A stretch of DNA of 64,000 nucleotides from Halorussus pelagicus. GTDB taxonomy: Archaea > Halobacteriota > Halobacteria > Halobacteriales > Haladaptataceae. A model generated the notes under the pieces. That model saw only the letters and a list, made by a program, of their open reading frames with translations, did no database searches and was not told the origin of the DNA. The stretch's first letter is position 1. Every line of letters starts with the position of its first letter. Below are positions 17,307 to 25,355 of the stretch, one piece after another. The stretch spans positions 2,232,001 to 2,296,000 of the forward strand of contig NZ_CP035119.1 of NCBI RefSeq assembly GCF_004087835.1, in the 5' to 3' direction. The translations under genes were made by a program, and so were the position numbers.

Positions 17307-19063
17307 GCTTCGACCTCCTCGCTCTGGAGTTTTGCTTCGATTTCCTCTGCAAGTTCGTCGGCCTTGAATCTGATGCCGTTGTACTTGTTCACCCGCTTGA
17401 CGCGAGTGAGGGCGTCGTGTTCGAGGATGTCGGCGAACTGTCCGCTCTCGTTACACTCGACGACGATGACCTCGTCGGCCGCCTCGATGTCATCGCTGAG
17501 GTCGGGCCGCGGGAAGATGTACGGCACCGAAAGGAACCGAACGTCGATGTCCTCCTCGTCGAGGTAGTCGAGGGCTTCGCGCATCGCGCCCTCGTTCGAA
17601 CCCCACGAGATGACGAGGTTATCCGACTCGGGGTTCCCGAACTCTCGGGGACTCCAGTCTTCCTCGTTCTGGGCGGTCTCGACTTTCCGGTTGCGCTTGT
17701 CCACCTGCTCGATGCGGACATCCGTGTCCTCGGTCCGTCGGCCGAGCGCGTTGTGTTCGAGACCGGTGGACATGTGGGCCGCGTTCTCCGTGCCGGGGAG
17801 CGCGCGCGGACTGATGCCGTCGGCCGTCGAGAAGTGGGGCTGGAAGCGGTCGCGCTCGTCGGTCCACGCCTCGACCTCGTCGTCATCCACGACCTTACCG
17901 CGGTCGATTTCCACTGCGTCCATGTCGAAGACCTCCGGGTCGAAGGTCTGCTCGGTGACGGCCATCGAGAGGTCCGCCAGCAGGAAGACGGGCGTCTGGT
18001 ACTTCTCGGCGAGGTTGAACGCCTCGACCGTCTTCTGGAAACACTCGCCGACGTTGGTCGGTGCGACGACGAACCGCGGAATCTCGCCGTGGCCGCCGTA
18101 CAGCGTCATGTTGAGGTCGCCCTGCTCCTGCTTGGTCGGCATCCCGGTGGAGGGACCCGAGCGCATCACGTCGGCGATGACCAGCGGGGTCTCGCTAGTT
18201 GCGACGAGACCGAACGTCTCGGTCATCAGGTCGATGCCCGGCCCGGACGTGGCGGTCATCGAACGGGCACCGGCGCGGGCCGCACCCAGCGCCATGTTGA
18301 TAGCCGAGAGTTCGTCCTCGGCCTGCACGACTTCGCCGCCGAACTGCTCGATGCGCCCGGTCAGATACTCCATTACGTCGGTCGCGGGCGTGATGGGGTA
18401 TCCGGCGTAGAAGCGACATCCGGCCGCGATTGCGCCCATGCCGATGGCCTCGTCGCCGTTCAGCAGGACGTAGTCGTTGTCGGTGGTGTCGAGGTCGTAG
18501 TCGAACTCGTGGTCGAACTCCTCGGCCACGAACTCTTGGCCCTTGCGGGCGGCGTCCTTGTTGTTCGAGACGATGGATTCGCCCTTGTTGCCGAACTTCT
18601 TCTCCAGCGCGGAGTCGAGGTTCTCGATGGGGAAATTGGTCACTTCGCAGGCCGCGCCGAGCGCGACGATGTTCTGCATGATGGCACCGCCCGCCTCCTC
18701 GGCGAGGCGCTGCAGCGGGACCGATAGCCCGGTCATGTCGCCCGGAATCTCGATATCCTCCATCTCGGTGCGCTCGCCGTCGTAGATGATGACGGAGCCG
18801 TCGTGGAGTTCGTCGAGGTTCTCGTCGATGGTGCGCTCGGTCAGCGCGACGAGGATGTCGAGGCGGTCAACGACGCTCTCGACGCGGTCGGTCGAACTCC
18901 GAATCTTGTAGGCGGTGTAGCCGCCCCGGATTCGGGACGCGAAGTCCTTTGAAGTGAAAACGTGTCGTCCTGCGCGGGAAAGCGCCTGCGCGAAAATTTT
19001 CCCGGTAGAGTCGATCCCATCGCCGGCTTCTCCGCCGATGGCCCAGTTCAGGTCGTCTGGCAT
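17303..19063 (-). CDS. korA: 2-oxoacid:ferredoxin oxidoreductase alpha subunit, gamma-alpha fusion (KorA type)
   Basis: A 586-residue protein. Residues 1-190 are the gamma domain (NWAIGGEAGDGIDSTGKIF...RIRGGYTAYKIR). From about 200 is the alpha domain (NGDEAIGMGAIAAGCRFYAGYPITPATDVMEYL), including the conserved YPITPAT motif and TSGPGIDLM. The fused arrangement is usual for haloarchaea. The gene is first in a two-gene operon with korB and is translationally coupled to it. A short gap separates it from the divergent flavoprotein gene. Confidence 0.93.
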   Translation of the reverse strand: MPDDLNWAIGGEAGDGIDSTGKIFAQALSRAGRHVFTSKDFASRIRGGYTAYKIRSSTDRVESVVDRLDILVALTERTIDENLDELHDGSVIIYDGERTEMEDIEIPGDMTGLSVPLQRLAEEAGGAIMQNIVALGAACEVTNFPIENLDSALEKKFGNKGESIVSNNKDAARKGQEFVAEEFDHEFDYDLDTTDNDYVLLNGDEAIGMGAIAAGCRFYAGYPITPATDVMEYLTGRIEQFGGEVVQAEDELSAINMALGAARAGARSMTATSGPGIDLMTETFGLVATSETPLVIADVMRSGPSTGMPTKQEQGDLNMTLYGGHGEIPRFVVAPTNVGECFQKTVEAFNLAEKYQTPVFLLADLSMAVTEQTFDPEVFDMDAVEIDRGKVVDDDEVEAWTDERDRFQPHFSTADGISPRALPGTENAAHMSTGLEHNALGRRTEDTDVRIEQVDKRNRKVETAQNEEDWSPREFGNPESDNLVISWGSNEGAMREALDYLDEEDIDVRFLSVPYIFPRPDLSDDIEAADEVIVVECNESGQFADILEHDALTRVKRVNKYNGIRFKADELAEEIEAKLQSEEVEA

Positions 19064-19189
19064 TCCTAACTAGCCGGTAACCCATGCCAAATCAAAAACC
19101 TTCTGAAGCGCCCCTGCGGCAAGGGTTTCCGATACCGACTCGCGGCCGCAGTCGGAGGCTCTTTAGTCGCGCCTCGGCAAGGAAGTGAC

Positions 19190-19837
19190 ATGGACGGAAC
19201 CGAAGTCGCGGTCCGCTCAGTCGAGACGGTCGGCACCGACACCATCGCGCTCACGCTGGAGACGCCCGCGGGATTCGACGCCCACCCCGGTCAGTTCGTC
19301 CAGCTAGCCGCGACGATAGACGGCGAGGAGGTCACGCGCCACTACACGCTCTCGTCGCCGGACGCCGACGAGACCTTCGAGACGACCGTCGAGGTGGACC
19401 CCGAGGGGTCGCTCAGTCCCTACCTCGCGGACCTCGAACCCGACGACGCGGTCGAGGTTGCCGGTCCCTTCGGCGACGCCTACTACGAGAGCGAGGAGAG
19501 CGTCGTCGTCCTCGCGGGCGGGCCGGGCGTCGGTCCCGCGGTCGGCATCGGCGAGCGCGCGAACGAGGACGGAGCGACCGTCACGGTAGTCTACGAGGAC
19601 GACGAACCCGCCCACGAGGACCGACTGACCGCGCTCGCCGACGCGGGCGCGACGGTCGCAATCACCGACGACGTGAGTAGCGAGGACGTGCTGGAAGTCC
19701 TCGCGGACGCGCAGGGCCAGACGTTCATCTACGGCTTCGCGGACTTCCTCGACCGCGCGACGGCCGCGCTCGACGCCGCGAACATCGACGCCGAGGACGC
19801 CAAGACCGAGAACTTCGGTCCCGCGCCCGACAGCTAA
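19190..19837 (+). CDS. FAD-binding ferredoxin-reductase-like oxidoreductase
   Basis: A 215-residue protein of the ferredoxin-NADP reductase fold. The FAD motif RHYTLSS is at residues 50-56. The NAD(P)-binding half starts with VVVLAGGPGVGPAVGI, and the C-terminus is YGFADFLDRATAAL. It is short and lacks an iron-sulfur domain. Location next to korAB suggests electron transfer between ferredoxin or NAD(P)H and another partner, but that is inference from position only. Confidence 0.85.
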   Translation: MDGTEVAVRSVETVGTDTIALTLETPAGFDAHPGQFVQLAATIDGEEVTRHYTLSSPDADETFETTVEVDPEGSLSPYLADLEPDDAVEVAGPFGDAYYESEESVVVLAGGPGVGPAVGIGERANEDGATVTVVYEDDEPAHEDRLTALADAGATVAITDDVSSEDVLEVLADAQGQTFIYGFADFLDRATAALDAANIDAEDAKTENFGPAPDS

Positions 19838-19846
19838 CTCTTTCAG

Positions 19847-20230
19847 TCAGTGTTCCACGAACTCGATTAGGACGCCGCCGGTCGATTTGGGGTGGAGGAA
19901 CGCGACATCGTGGCCCCACGCGCCGGGTCGCGGTTCGTCGTCGAGCAGTGTGACGCCGTGGTCGCGCGCGGTGTCGAGCGCCGTCTCGATGTCGTCCGTT
20001 TCGAGCGCGACGTGATGGATTCCCGGTCCGTTTCTGTCCAGATACTGCGAGATAGTGCCGTCTTCGAGCGGTTCGAGCAGTTCGAAGTAGCTATCGCCGA
20101 ACTCAAGGAAGACGATTCGGAGGCCGTCGAACTCCTCCTCGTGGATGACCGGAACGTCGAACAGGTCGGCGTACAACTCCGCGAGGTCTCCGGCCTCCTC
20201 GGTGGCGATTCCGACGTGGTCGATGTGCAT
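19847..20230 (-). CDS. mce: Methylmalonyl-CoA epimerase
   Basis: A 127-residue VOC-fold protein from the ATG at 20230. MHIDHVGIATEEAGDLAELYADLF is the N-terminal beta-alpha motif with the metal-binding His, and FLEFGDSYFELLEP and GIHHVALETDD supply further metal ligands. It interconverts the R and S forms of methylmalonyl-CoA. A TATA-like CTATACTCC about 25 bases upstream suggests a leaderless transcript starting at this ATG. The mutase large subunit is encoded 2.5 kb away, so propionyl-CoA assimilation is supported. Confidence 0.93.
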   Translation of the reverse strand: MHIDHVGIATEEAGDLAELYADLFDVPVIHEEEFDGLRIVFLEFGDSYFELLEPLEDGTISQYLDRNGPGIHHVALETDDIETALDTARDHGVTLLDDEPRPGAWGHDVAFLHPKSTGGVLIEFVEH

Positions 20231-20379
20231 GTGCGAGAATATCGCGTCGTCGGAGTATAGTTTCCGGGGTCTTTGGCTCAGTATCTCGGTGAGGACAGAG
20301 CTACGCGTTCCGAGATGGTTAGCAGGGACACACTGTTTCTGTGAGCAGTTGATACTACGATGCGTGTAAGATACCACCG

Positions 20380-20400
20380 AAAAGTCGGTCGAAGACCGAC
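20380..20400 (-). terminator. Hairpin plus T-run after micro-gene 1
   Basis: On the minus strand GTCGGTC pairs with GACCGAC across a TTC loop (20384-20400), followed at once by TTTT. It lies 5 bases after the stop of the 19-residue peptide gene and looks like an intrinsic terminator. Confidence 0.75.
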
Positions 20401-20405
20401 CGTCG

Positions 20406-20465
20406 TTAGCCGTCGGCGCACCAGGAACCGCACCAGTCGTGGTCCAAGGGGCTGAATCCGAACAT
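20406..20465 (-). CDS. Micro-peptide gene 1 (19 aa, MFGFSPLDHDWCGSWCADG)
   Basis: The ATG at 20465 follows a perfect GGAGGTGA ribosome-binding site (20473-20480) by 7 bases, and the frame ends in TAA at 20406-20408. The peptide has two Trp and a C-G-S-W-C pair. It shares the N-terminal pattern M-F-G-F-x-P-L-x-H...C...C with two other micro-genes at 24761 and 25356. A TATA-like element lies 45 bases before the ATG and a hairpin terminator follows the stop, so this is a self-contained transcription unit of about 100 bases. Function is unknown. A signalling peptide, a ribosomally made modified peptide, or a metal/thiol-binding micro-protein are possibilities only. Confidence 0.72.
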   Translation of the reverse strand: MFGFSPLDHDWCGSWCADG

Positions 20466-20502
20466 TACTTTCTCACCTCCATTGTTAGTTAGTCACTATC
20501 TA

Positions 20503-20515
20503 CCACATAAATTTA
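20503..20515 (-). promoter_or_regulatory. TATA-like element of micro-gene 1
   Basis: On the minus strand AAATTTATGTGG lies with TTAT starting 30 bases before GGAGGTGA. The same spacing (29 and 30) is found upstream of the other two micro-genes. It would start transcription just ahead of the Shine-Dalgarno site. Confidence 0.5.
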
Positions 20516-20614
20516 TCTAAACCAAAGAATTTAAAATGGTTGTTAGCTCACACCAGGACTCTCAGTCACGTTCCACTCTGACCTTTTTGTCGGACTATCT
20601 CGAACTCCGACTTA

Positions 20615-21310
20615 GTGCAAGCAGTCTTCTTCGACCTCGACGGCACGCTGGTCGCGCTCCCCGACGATTTCGCGGCAGTCTTCCAGGCGGCGCTGGCCGA
20701 CCACGGCGTCCGCGCCGACGCCGAGCGCCACGAGTGTTTCACCGAGGCGTTCTTCTACTACCTCGGCGAGTGCCGCGCCGACCCCTACCGCGCGGCGATG
20801 GCCGACCTGCGCACCGAGTACGACCTCGCTCCGCCCGCCGAGGCGCTGGCCGAGAGCTATGCCGAGCGCGAGGCGGCCGCGACCGAACTCCGGCCGGGTG
20901 CCCGCGACGCGCTCGACGCGCTCGCGGCGGCCGAGTCCGACGACTCGGCCGCCGACGTTGCGCTCGGCGTCCTGACCAACGGCGGCGCGCGCGGTCAGCG
21001 CCGAAAGCTGGCCGTCCACGACCTCGCAGACTACTTCGAGTCGGTCGTTATCTCGGCGGACGTCGGCGCGGGCAAGCCCGACCCCGAAATCTTCGCGGCC
21101 GCGCGGGACGCGATTCCCGCCGACGAATACGCTTTCGTCGCCGACGACTTGGACCGCGACGTGCGCGCCGCCCAGCGAGAGGGATTCACGGGCGTCTACG
21201 TGGCCGAAGACGACCGAGGAGACGGGATAGCCTCGGAAGCAGGAGAGAGCGCGGAGCGACCCGACCATTGCGTCGGGTCGCTCCGCGAGGTTCCCGCGCT
21301 GTTCAAGTAG
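20615..21310 (+). CDS. HAD-superfamily phosphatase
   Basis: A 231-residue haloacid-dehalogenase-type hydrolase. Motif I is FFDLDGTLVA, with nucleophile D7 and acid D9. GVLTNG supplies motif II, KPDPEIF motif III, and VADDLDRD motif IV. The cap domain lies between residues 15 and 85. Starts at a GTG. Two perfect inverted repeats sit inside it (20926-20953 and 21251-21286). The second encodes the C-terminal tail ERPDHCVGSLREV. The substrate is unknown. Confidence 0.88.
   Translation: MQAVFFDLDGTLVALPDDFAAVFQAALADHGVRADAERHECFTEAFFYYLGECRADPYRAAMADLRTEYDLAPPAEALAESYAEREAAATELRPGARDALDALAAAESDDSAADVALGVLTNGGARGQRRKLAVHDLADYFESVVISADVGAGKPDPEIFAAARDAIPADEYAFVADDLDRDVRAAQREGFTGVYVAEDDRGDGIASEAGESAERPDHCVGSLREVPALFK
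20926..20953. repeat. 12-bp perfect inverted repeat inside the HAD gene
   Basis: GGCGGCCGAGTC at 20926-20937 and its exact reverse complement at 20942-20953 surround a 4-base loop. The encoded segment is an Ala/Glu/Ser/Asp-rich loop. Confidence 0.85.
21251..21286. repeat. 15-bp perfect inverted repeat at the 3' end of the HAD gene
   Basis: GCGGAGCGACCCGAC at 21251-21265 is mirrored exactly at 21272-21286 with a 6-base loop. It lies 24 bases before the stop codon. Confidence 0.88.
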
Positions 21311-21383
21311 TCCCGCTGCAAGTGGGGGCGTCCGCAGCGAGGGTGCCGAAAGCTTGTTGTCGCGTGGCTTCCACCACTCGCCA

Positions 21384-21689
21384 ATGAGCGACTGGGAGTG
21401 CGGCATCGACGGTTGCGGCGAAGCGTTCGACGACGTGGAGGAGGCCATCGTGCATCAGACGACCGACCACAAGCGCCGCGAGTGCAAGGTCTGTGGCTCG
21501 GTGGTCCCCGACGGCTACTTCGCTATCCGCCACGCCTTCGATGAACACTCGCGCGCGGAGTACGTCCGGGCCTACGGCGCGAGCGCCGCGGAGGTCCGCC
21601 AGCGCGAGCGCGTCCGCGACGCCATCGAGGACGACGCCGACCTCCAGCAGGTCGTGAACCGACTGGACGAAGTTACGGGTGGACTGTAA
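21384..21689 (+). CDS. Small zinc-finger protein
   Basis: A 101-residue protein from the ATG at 21384. The first finger is WECGIDGCGEAFDDVEEAIVHQTTDH (C2H2 type) and the second is RECKVCGSVVPDGYFAIRHAFDEH (CxxC...H...H). A charged helical tail follows (VRQRERVRDAIEDDADLQQVVNRL). It probably binds nucleic acid or a protein partner. Similar two-finger proteins are common and uncharacterised in haloarchaea. Confidence 0.82.
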   Translation: MSDWECGIDGCGEAFDDVEEAIVHQTTDHKRRECKVCGSVVPDGYFAIRHAFDEHSRAEYVRAYGASAAEVRQRERVRDAIEDDADLQQVVNRLDEVTGGL

Positions 21690-21706
21690 CCTCGCTTCTA
21701 CGACCT

Positions 21707-21913
21707 ATGAACGACGAGACCGTCGGATGGGTAGAAGCAAATAGCGCGTTCGCAGCGGCCGCTGTCTTCTTACTCGTCGGCGTCGCTGTAATCTCGGGAT
21801 ACAATTTCGTAACTGGCCGATACCAGAATCGACTGTTACAGGGAATACAACTCCTCGTGGCCTCTGTTTTGACTCTACATATTTTATTTGAGCTGGACAA
21901 AGTACACGAGTGA
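21707..21913 (+). CDS. Small two-TM membrane protein
   Basis: A 68-residue protein with two hydrophobic segments (residues 14-31 and 45-62) joined by a basic loop (NFVTGRYQNR). The ATG is 17 bases after the zinc-finger gene stop, so they may form an operon. Codon use is less GC-rich than its neighbours. No family is recognised. Confidence 0.6.
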   Translation: MNDETVGWVEANSAFAAAAVFLLVGVAVISGYNFVTGRYQNRLLQGIQLLVASVLTLHILFELDKVHE

Positions 21914-21994
21914 AACCCGCTTTACTCGTCGAGTGGAGTGCTTTCGACTCTTCGCGCCACACCCTTTTTACGGTCTGACAGCCAAGTCACATCC

Positions 21995-22576
21995 ATGTAC
22001 GTCCGGGGCGCGAAAAACAGGGAGGAAGTCTGGCTGTTGGACCACATCGAGGCGATGGGTCTCGACGAAACCGCGTTCCGCTCCCGCGACTACGTGGTCG
22101 CAATCGACGAGACCTCCGGCGAGAAGGCGGGGTTCGGCCGCATCCGGATTCACAAGACCGACGACCGGGAACTCTGCGAACTCACCAGCATCGGCGTGCT
22201 GGAGTCGTGGCGCGAGCAGGGCGTGGGCGCGCACGTCGTCGAGCGACTGGTCGAGCAGGCCCGCGACCACGGCTTCGACGCCGTGTTCTCGCTGACGGGC
22301 GCGACCGACTATCTCTCGCAGTTCGGCTTCCGCGGCGTCGAGTCCAGCGACCTGCCCGACAAACTCCGCGAGCGTCTCGACGCCAAGCGCGAGACCATCG
22401 ACCCCGACGCGGTGGGGATGGTCCTCGACGCCGAGGCGTTCGTCATGCCCGACCGCCTGCGCGAGCGGTTCAAGCGCGCCCAGCCTCACGAGGAAGACAC
22501 CGAACCCGAGGAGTCTGCGGAGGACTTTGGCATCGACCCCAAAGAGGCGACCTACAAGTACGACACCGGCGGATAA
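21995..22576 (+). CDS. GNAT family N-acetyltransferase
   Basis: A 193-residue protein from the ATG at 21995. The acetyl-CoA binding motif is SIGVLESWREQGVGAHVVERLVEQAR (R-x-Q-G-V-G at about residues 72-77), followed by FSLTGATDYLSQFGFRGVE, the usual beta5-alpha4 region. The C-terminal extension (EEDTEPEESAEDFGIDPKEATYKYDTGG) is acidic and disordered. Substrate unknown. Confidence 0.88.
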   Translation: MYVRGAKNREEVWLLDHIEAMGLDETAFRSRDYVVAIDETSGEKAGFGRIRIHKTDDRELCELTSIGVLESWREQGVGAHVVERLVEQARDHGFDAVFSLTGATDYLSQFGFRGVESSDLPDKLRERLDAKRETIDPDAVGMVLDAEAFVMPDRLRERFKRAQPHEEDTEPEESAEDFGIDPKEATYKYDTGG

Positions 22577-22724
22577 GCACGGAACCCCGGTCGCCGGTCG
22601 TTCCGGCGCGTGGTCTCACTCAGTGGTCAACCACTCGCCGCGCTCGTCGTTCTCCTGAATTGTCTCGCGCGCGCCGCGTCCAATCCGCCAATTGTTAAGA
22701 CCGGTCCGGCCGTCGGTCCATACA

Positions 22725-24407
22725 ATGTTCGACGCCGACGACCTCGAAGAGATACGTGAGGCACGCGAGGAGTGGGAGGACGAAACCGTCGGTCCGACGG
22801 TCGAGCGGTTCGGCGAGCGCAAGGAGGAGTTCACCACCGACACGGGCGGCCAAGAGGTAAAGCGCCTCTACACGCCGGACGACGCCGCCGACCTCGACTA
22901 CGACGAGGACTTGGGCTTTCCCGGCGAGGAACCGTACACCCGCGGGCCGTACTCCACGATGCACCGCGGGCGACTCTGGACGATGCGCCAGTACGCCGGG
23001 TTCGGGACGCCCGAGGAGACCAACGAGCGCTTCGAGTATCTCATCGAGAACGGTTCGTCGGGTCTCTCGATGGCGTTCGACCTGCCGACCCAGATGGGCT
23101 ACGACTCCGACGCCGCGATGGCCGCGGGCGAAGTCGGCAAGTCCGGCGTCGCCATCGACTCGCTGCACGACATGGAGACCGTTTTCGACGGCATCCCGCT
23201 CGACGAGGTCTCGACCTCGATGACGATCAACGCGCCCGCGTCGGTCCTGCTGGCGATGTACATCGCCGTTGGCGACAAACAGGGCGTCGATAGGGAGGAG
23301 CTACGTGGGACCATCCAGAACGACCTCCTGAAAGAGTACATCGCGCGCAACACCTACATCTATCCGCCGGAACCCTCGATGCGCATCATCACCGACATCT
23401 TCGAGTTCTGCGCCGAGGAGACCCCGAAGTTCAACACCATCTCTATCTCGGGCTACCACGTCCGCGAGGCCGGAGCGACCGCCGCCCAAGAGTTGGCGTT
23501 CACGCTCGGTAACGGCATCGAGTACGTCGAGGCCGCCACCGAGGCCGGACTCGACGTGGACGAGTTCGCGCCCCAGCTTTCGTTCTTCTTCAACGCTCAC
23601 AACAACATTCTAGAAGAGGTCGCCAAGTTCCGCGCGGCCCGCCGAATGTGGGCACAGATTATGGAGGAGCGATTCGGCGCGGAGAACCCCAAGTCCAAGC
23701 AGTTGAAGTTCCACACCCAGACCGCCGGTTCGACCCTGACCGCCCAACAGGTGGACAACAACATCGTCCGCGTGGCGTATCAGGCCTTGGCGGCCGTCCT
23801 CGGTGGGACCCAGAGCCTCCACACCAACGGGAAAGACGAAGCCCTCGCGCTCCCGACCGAGGAGAGCGTCCGGACCGCGCTCCGGACCCAGCAGATTCTC
23901 GCCCATGAGTCGGGTGCCGCCGACACTATCGACCCGCTCGCGGGAAGCTACTACGTCGAGAGCCTGACGGACGGTGTGGAAGAGGACGCCTTCGACATCC
24001 TCGACACCGTGGACCAGAAGGGCGGGATGTTGCAAGCCATCGAGGACCAGTGGGTCCAGCGCCAGATTCAGGACGTGGCCTACGAGCGCCAGCGCGAAAT
24101 CGAGGAGAAAGAGCGCGTCATCGTCGGCGTCAACGAGTTCGAGGTGGACGAGGACCCCGAAGTGGACATTCAGGAAGTGACCGAGGAGGACGAACAGCGC
24201 CAGATAGACAGCCTGAACGACGTGAAGGCCGACCGCGACGACGAGGAGGTCGAGGCGAAACTCGACGCCCTCCGGGAGGCCGCCGAGGGCGAGGAGAACG
24301 TGATGCCCTACATCGTCGAGGCGGTGAAAGCCTATGCGACGGTCGGAGAAATCTGCGGCGTCATGCGCGACGTGTTCGGGGAGTACAAGCCCGGCGCGGC
24401 AGTTTGA
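22725..24407 (+). CDS. mcmA1: Methylmalonyl-CoA mutase large (alpha) subunit
   Basis: A 560-residue protein from the ATG at 22725. It contains the substrate-binding TIM barrel: [52 protein letters not shown], and the substrate/active-site region [21 protein letters not shown]. The B12-binding domain is absent, as expected when it is encoded by a separate small-subunit gene not in this window. With the epimerase at 19847-20230 it converts methylmalonyl-CoA to succinyl-CoA. Confidence 0.95.
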   Translation: MFDADDLEEIREAREEWEDETVGPTVERFGERKEEFTTDTGGQEVKRLYTPDDAADLDYDEDLGFPGEEPYTRGPYSTMHRGRLWTMRQYAGFGTPEETNERFEYLIENGSSGLSMAFDLPTQMGYDSDAAMAAGEVGKSGVAIDSLHDMETVFDGIPLDEVSTSMTINAPASVLLAMYIAVGDKQGVDREELRGTIQNDLLKEYIARNTYIYPPEPSMRIITDIFEFCAEETPKFNTISISGYHVREAGATAAQELAFTLGNGIEYVEAATEAGLDVDEFAPQLSFFFNAHNNILEEVAKFRAARRMWAQIMEERFGAENPKSKQLKFHTQTAGSTLTAQQVDNNIVRVAYQALAAVLGGTQSLHTNGKDEALALPTEESVRTALRTQQILAHESGAADTIDPLAGSYYVESLTDGVEEDAFDILDTVDQKGGMLQAIEDQWVQRQIQDVAYERQREIEEKERVIVGVNEFEVDEDPEVDIQEVTEEDEQRQIDSLNDVKADRDDEEVEAKLDALREAAEGEENVMPYIVEAVKAYATVGEICGVMRDVFGEYKPGAAV

Positions 24408-24760
24408 CATCGGCCCAACCCTGACACGCAGAGCAGTCTCCTCGCGTTTCTGTAACGATACCCTATTTTATAATAATTTTATTCTTTCATAGGGAAAAAT
24501 ACATTTCGGGGTGAGACCACGTTCGGATTTAATCCGCTCCAAGTCTGTGACGGAGACATCAACGACGGCTGTTAGTGCCAGCGGTCCGTCGATGGCCATC
24601 GGTTTCATATCGCCTGCTAATTCCTTCGAGTCGAACGACCGCACGACCCGCGGACTGCGACTATATTTGGATTTCACATGAATATGGTTGTTTTTAGAGT
24701 GTGGTAATACCAGAGAATTTATATGTGCATGTGGCAATTGGTAACTTGGAGGTGACACAC
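24408..24760. other. Low-GC gene-poor region upstream of micro-gene 2
   Basis: This 353-base stretch is markedly richer in A and T than its surroundings. A 96-codon minus-strand reading frame (24468-24758) has a plausible stretch in the middle (ELAGDMKPMAIDGPLALTAVVDVSVTDLERIKSERGL), but its N-terminus has no haloarchaeal character. It may be a decayed gene. The right end holds the micro-gene promoter. Confidence 0.45.
24716..24728 (+). promoter_or_regulatory. TATA-like element of micro-gene 2
   Basis: GAATTTATATGTG lies so that TTAT begins 29 bases before GGAGGTGA. It resembles AAATTTATGTGG ahead of micro-gene 1. Confidence 0.5.
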
Positions 24761-24826
24761 ATGATTGACTTCAAGCCGCTCCAGCACGCCATCTGCGTTG
24801 GCGCCGGATACTGCTACGGTGCGTAA
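24761..24826 (+). CDS. Micro-peptide gene 2 (21 aa)
   Basis: The ATG follows GGAGGTGA (24748-24755) by 5 bases and the frame stops with TAA at 24824-24826. The peptide begins MIDFKPLQHAIC and ends GYCYGA, with Cys at residues 12 and 18 and two Tyr near the end. The first nine residues match the other two micro-peptides (x-F/L-x-P-L-x-H). A GC hairpin with an A-run lies just downstream (24857-24882) but has no T-run in this direction. It stands alone in a low-GC patch. Function unknown. Confidence 0.7.
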   Translation: MIDFKPLQHAICVGAGYCYGA

Positions 24827-24918
24827 TCGCGTTTCCCCGGAACAGGTGACGATTGCGGCCGACGATGTGGCCGCCAAAAAATAACTTCAGTTCTCCGCAA
24901 TCTATTGGAACCCAACTC

Positions 24919-25203
24919 TCACAGTCGTGTGACCAGTTCGTCCACGTCCGCCTCGGTTTTGAAGACGTAGACCGACGCTCGGACCGCGTTCTCCAGGAAC
25001 GGGAGCGACCGGATTTGGTCGCCGTCTCCCGCCAACGCCTCGACGAACGCCTCAGCGTTTGGGTCCTCGACGGCGAACGTGACGAGACCCGACTCGTATT
25101 CGCGGGGACTCAGCAGGCGCGCGGTCTCGGAGTCTTCGATACCGCCCTTAACTCGGTCGGTCAGGGTTTCGATGTGATTCCGAATCGTCTCGTAGCCAAT
25201 TAT
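24919..25203 (-). pseudogene. C-terminal remnant of a class V aminotransferase
   Basis: From about IGYETIRNHIETLTDRVKGG to the stop this reads as the C-terminal small domain of a PLP-dependent class V aminotransferase (cysteine-desulfurase-like), ending with a hydrophobic/Val-rich FLENAVRASVYVFKTEADVDELV segment. The central part with the PLP lysine is missing. The N-terminal remnant lies at 25515-25868 on the same strand in a different frame. The sequence between is low-GC and contains micro-gene 3. Confidence 0.7.
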
Positions 25204-25310
25204 TCGATGGTCTCGACGACTTTGGCGAGTACCGACCCGTCGCGGCGGTGCAGGCCAGCGGAACCGCCAGCAAATTATTTCTATCATATAACATAATATT
25301 ATTTAAGATA

Positions 25311-25322
25311 ATTTTATTTTAC
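25311..25322 (+). promoter_or_regulatory. TATA-like element of micro-gene 3
   Basis: ATTTTATTTTAC in an AT-rich tract, with TTAT beginning 30 bases before GGAGGTGA. The surrounding tract is so AT-rich that the exact element is uncertain. Confidence 0.4.
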
Positions 25323-25355
25323 TCTATTTTATTATATACTATTGGAGGTGAAAAG

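Noticed and set aside
20406-20465. Micro-gene 1 as a simple attenuator leader of the epimerase gene
   Set aside because: The epimerase has its own TATA-like element at leaderless spacing, and the two sibling micro-genes have no downstream gene. The idea is kept only as an alternative.
24857-24882. Terminator for micro-gene 2
   Set aside because: The GCGGCC/GGCCGC hairpin is followed by an A-run, which is not a U-tract for the plus-strand transcript.
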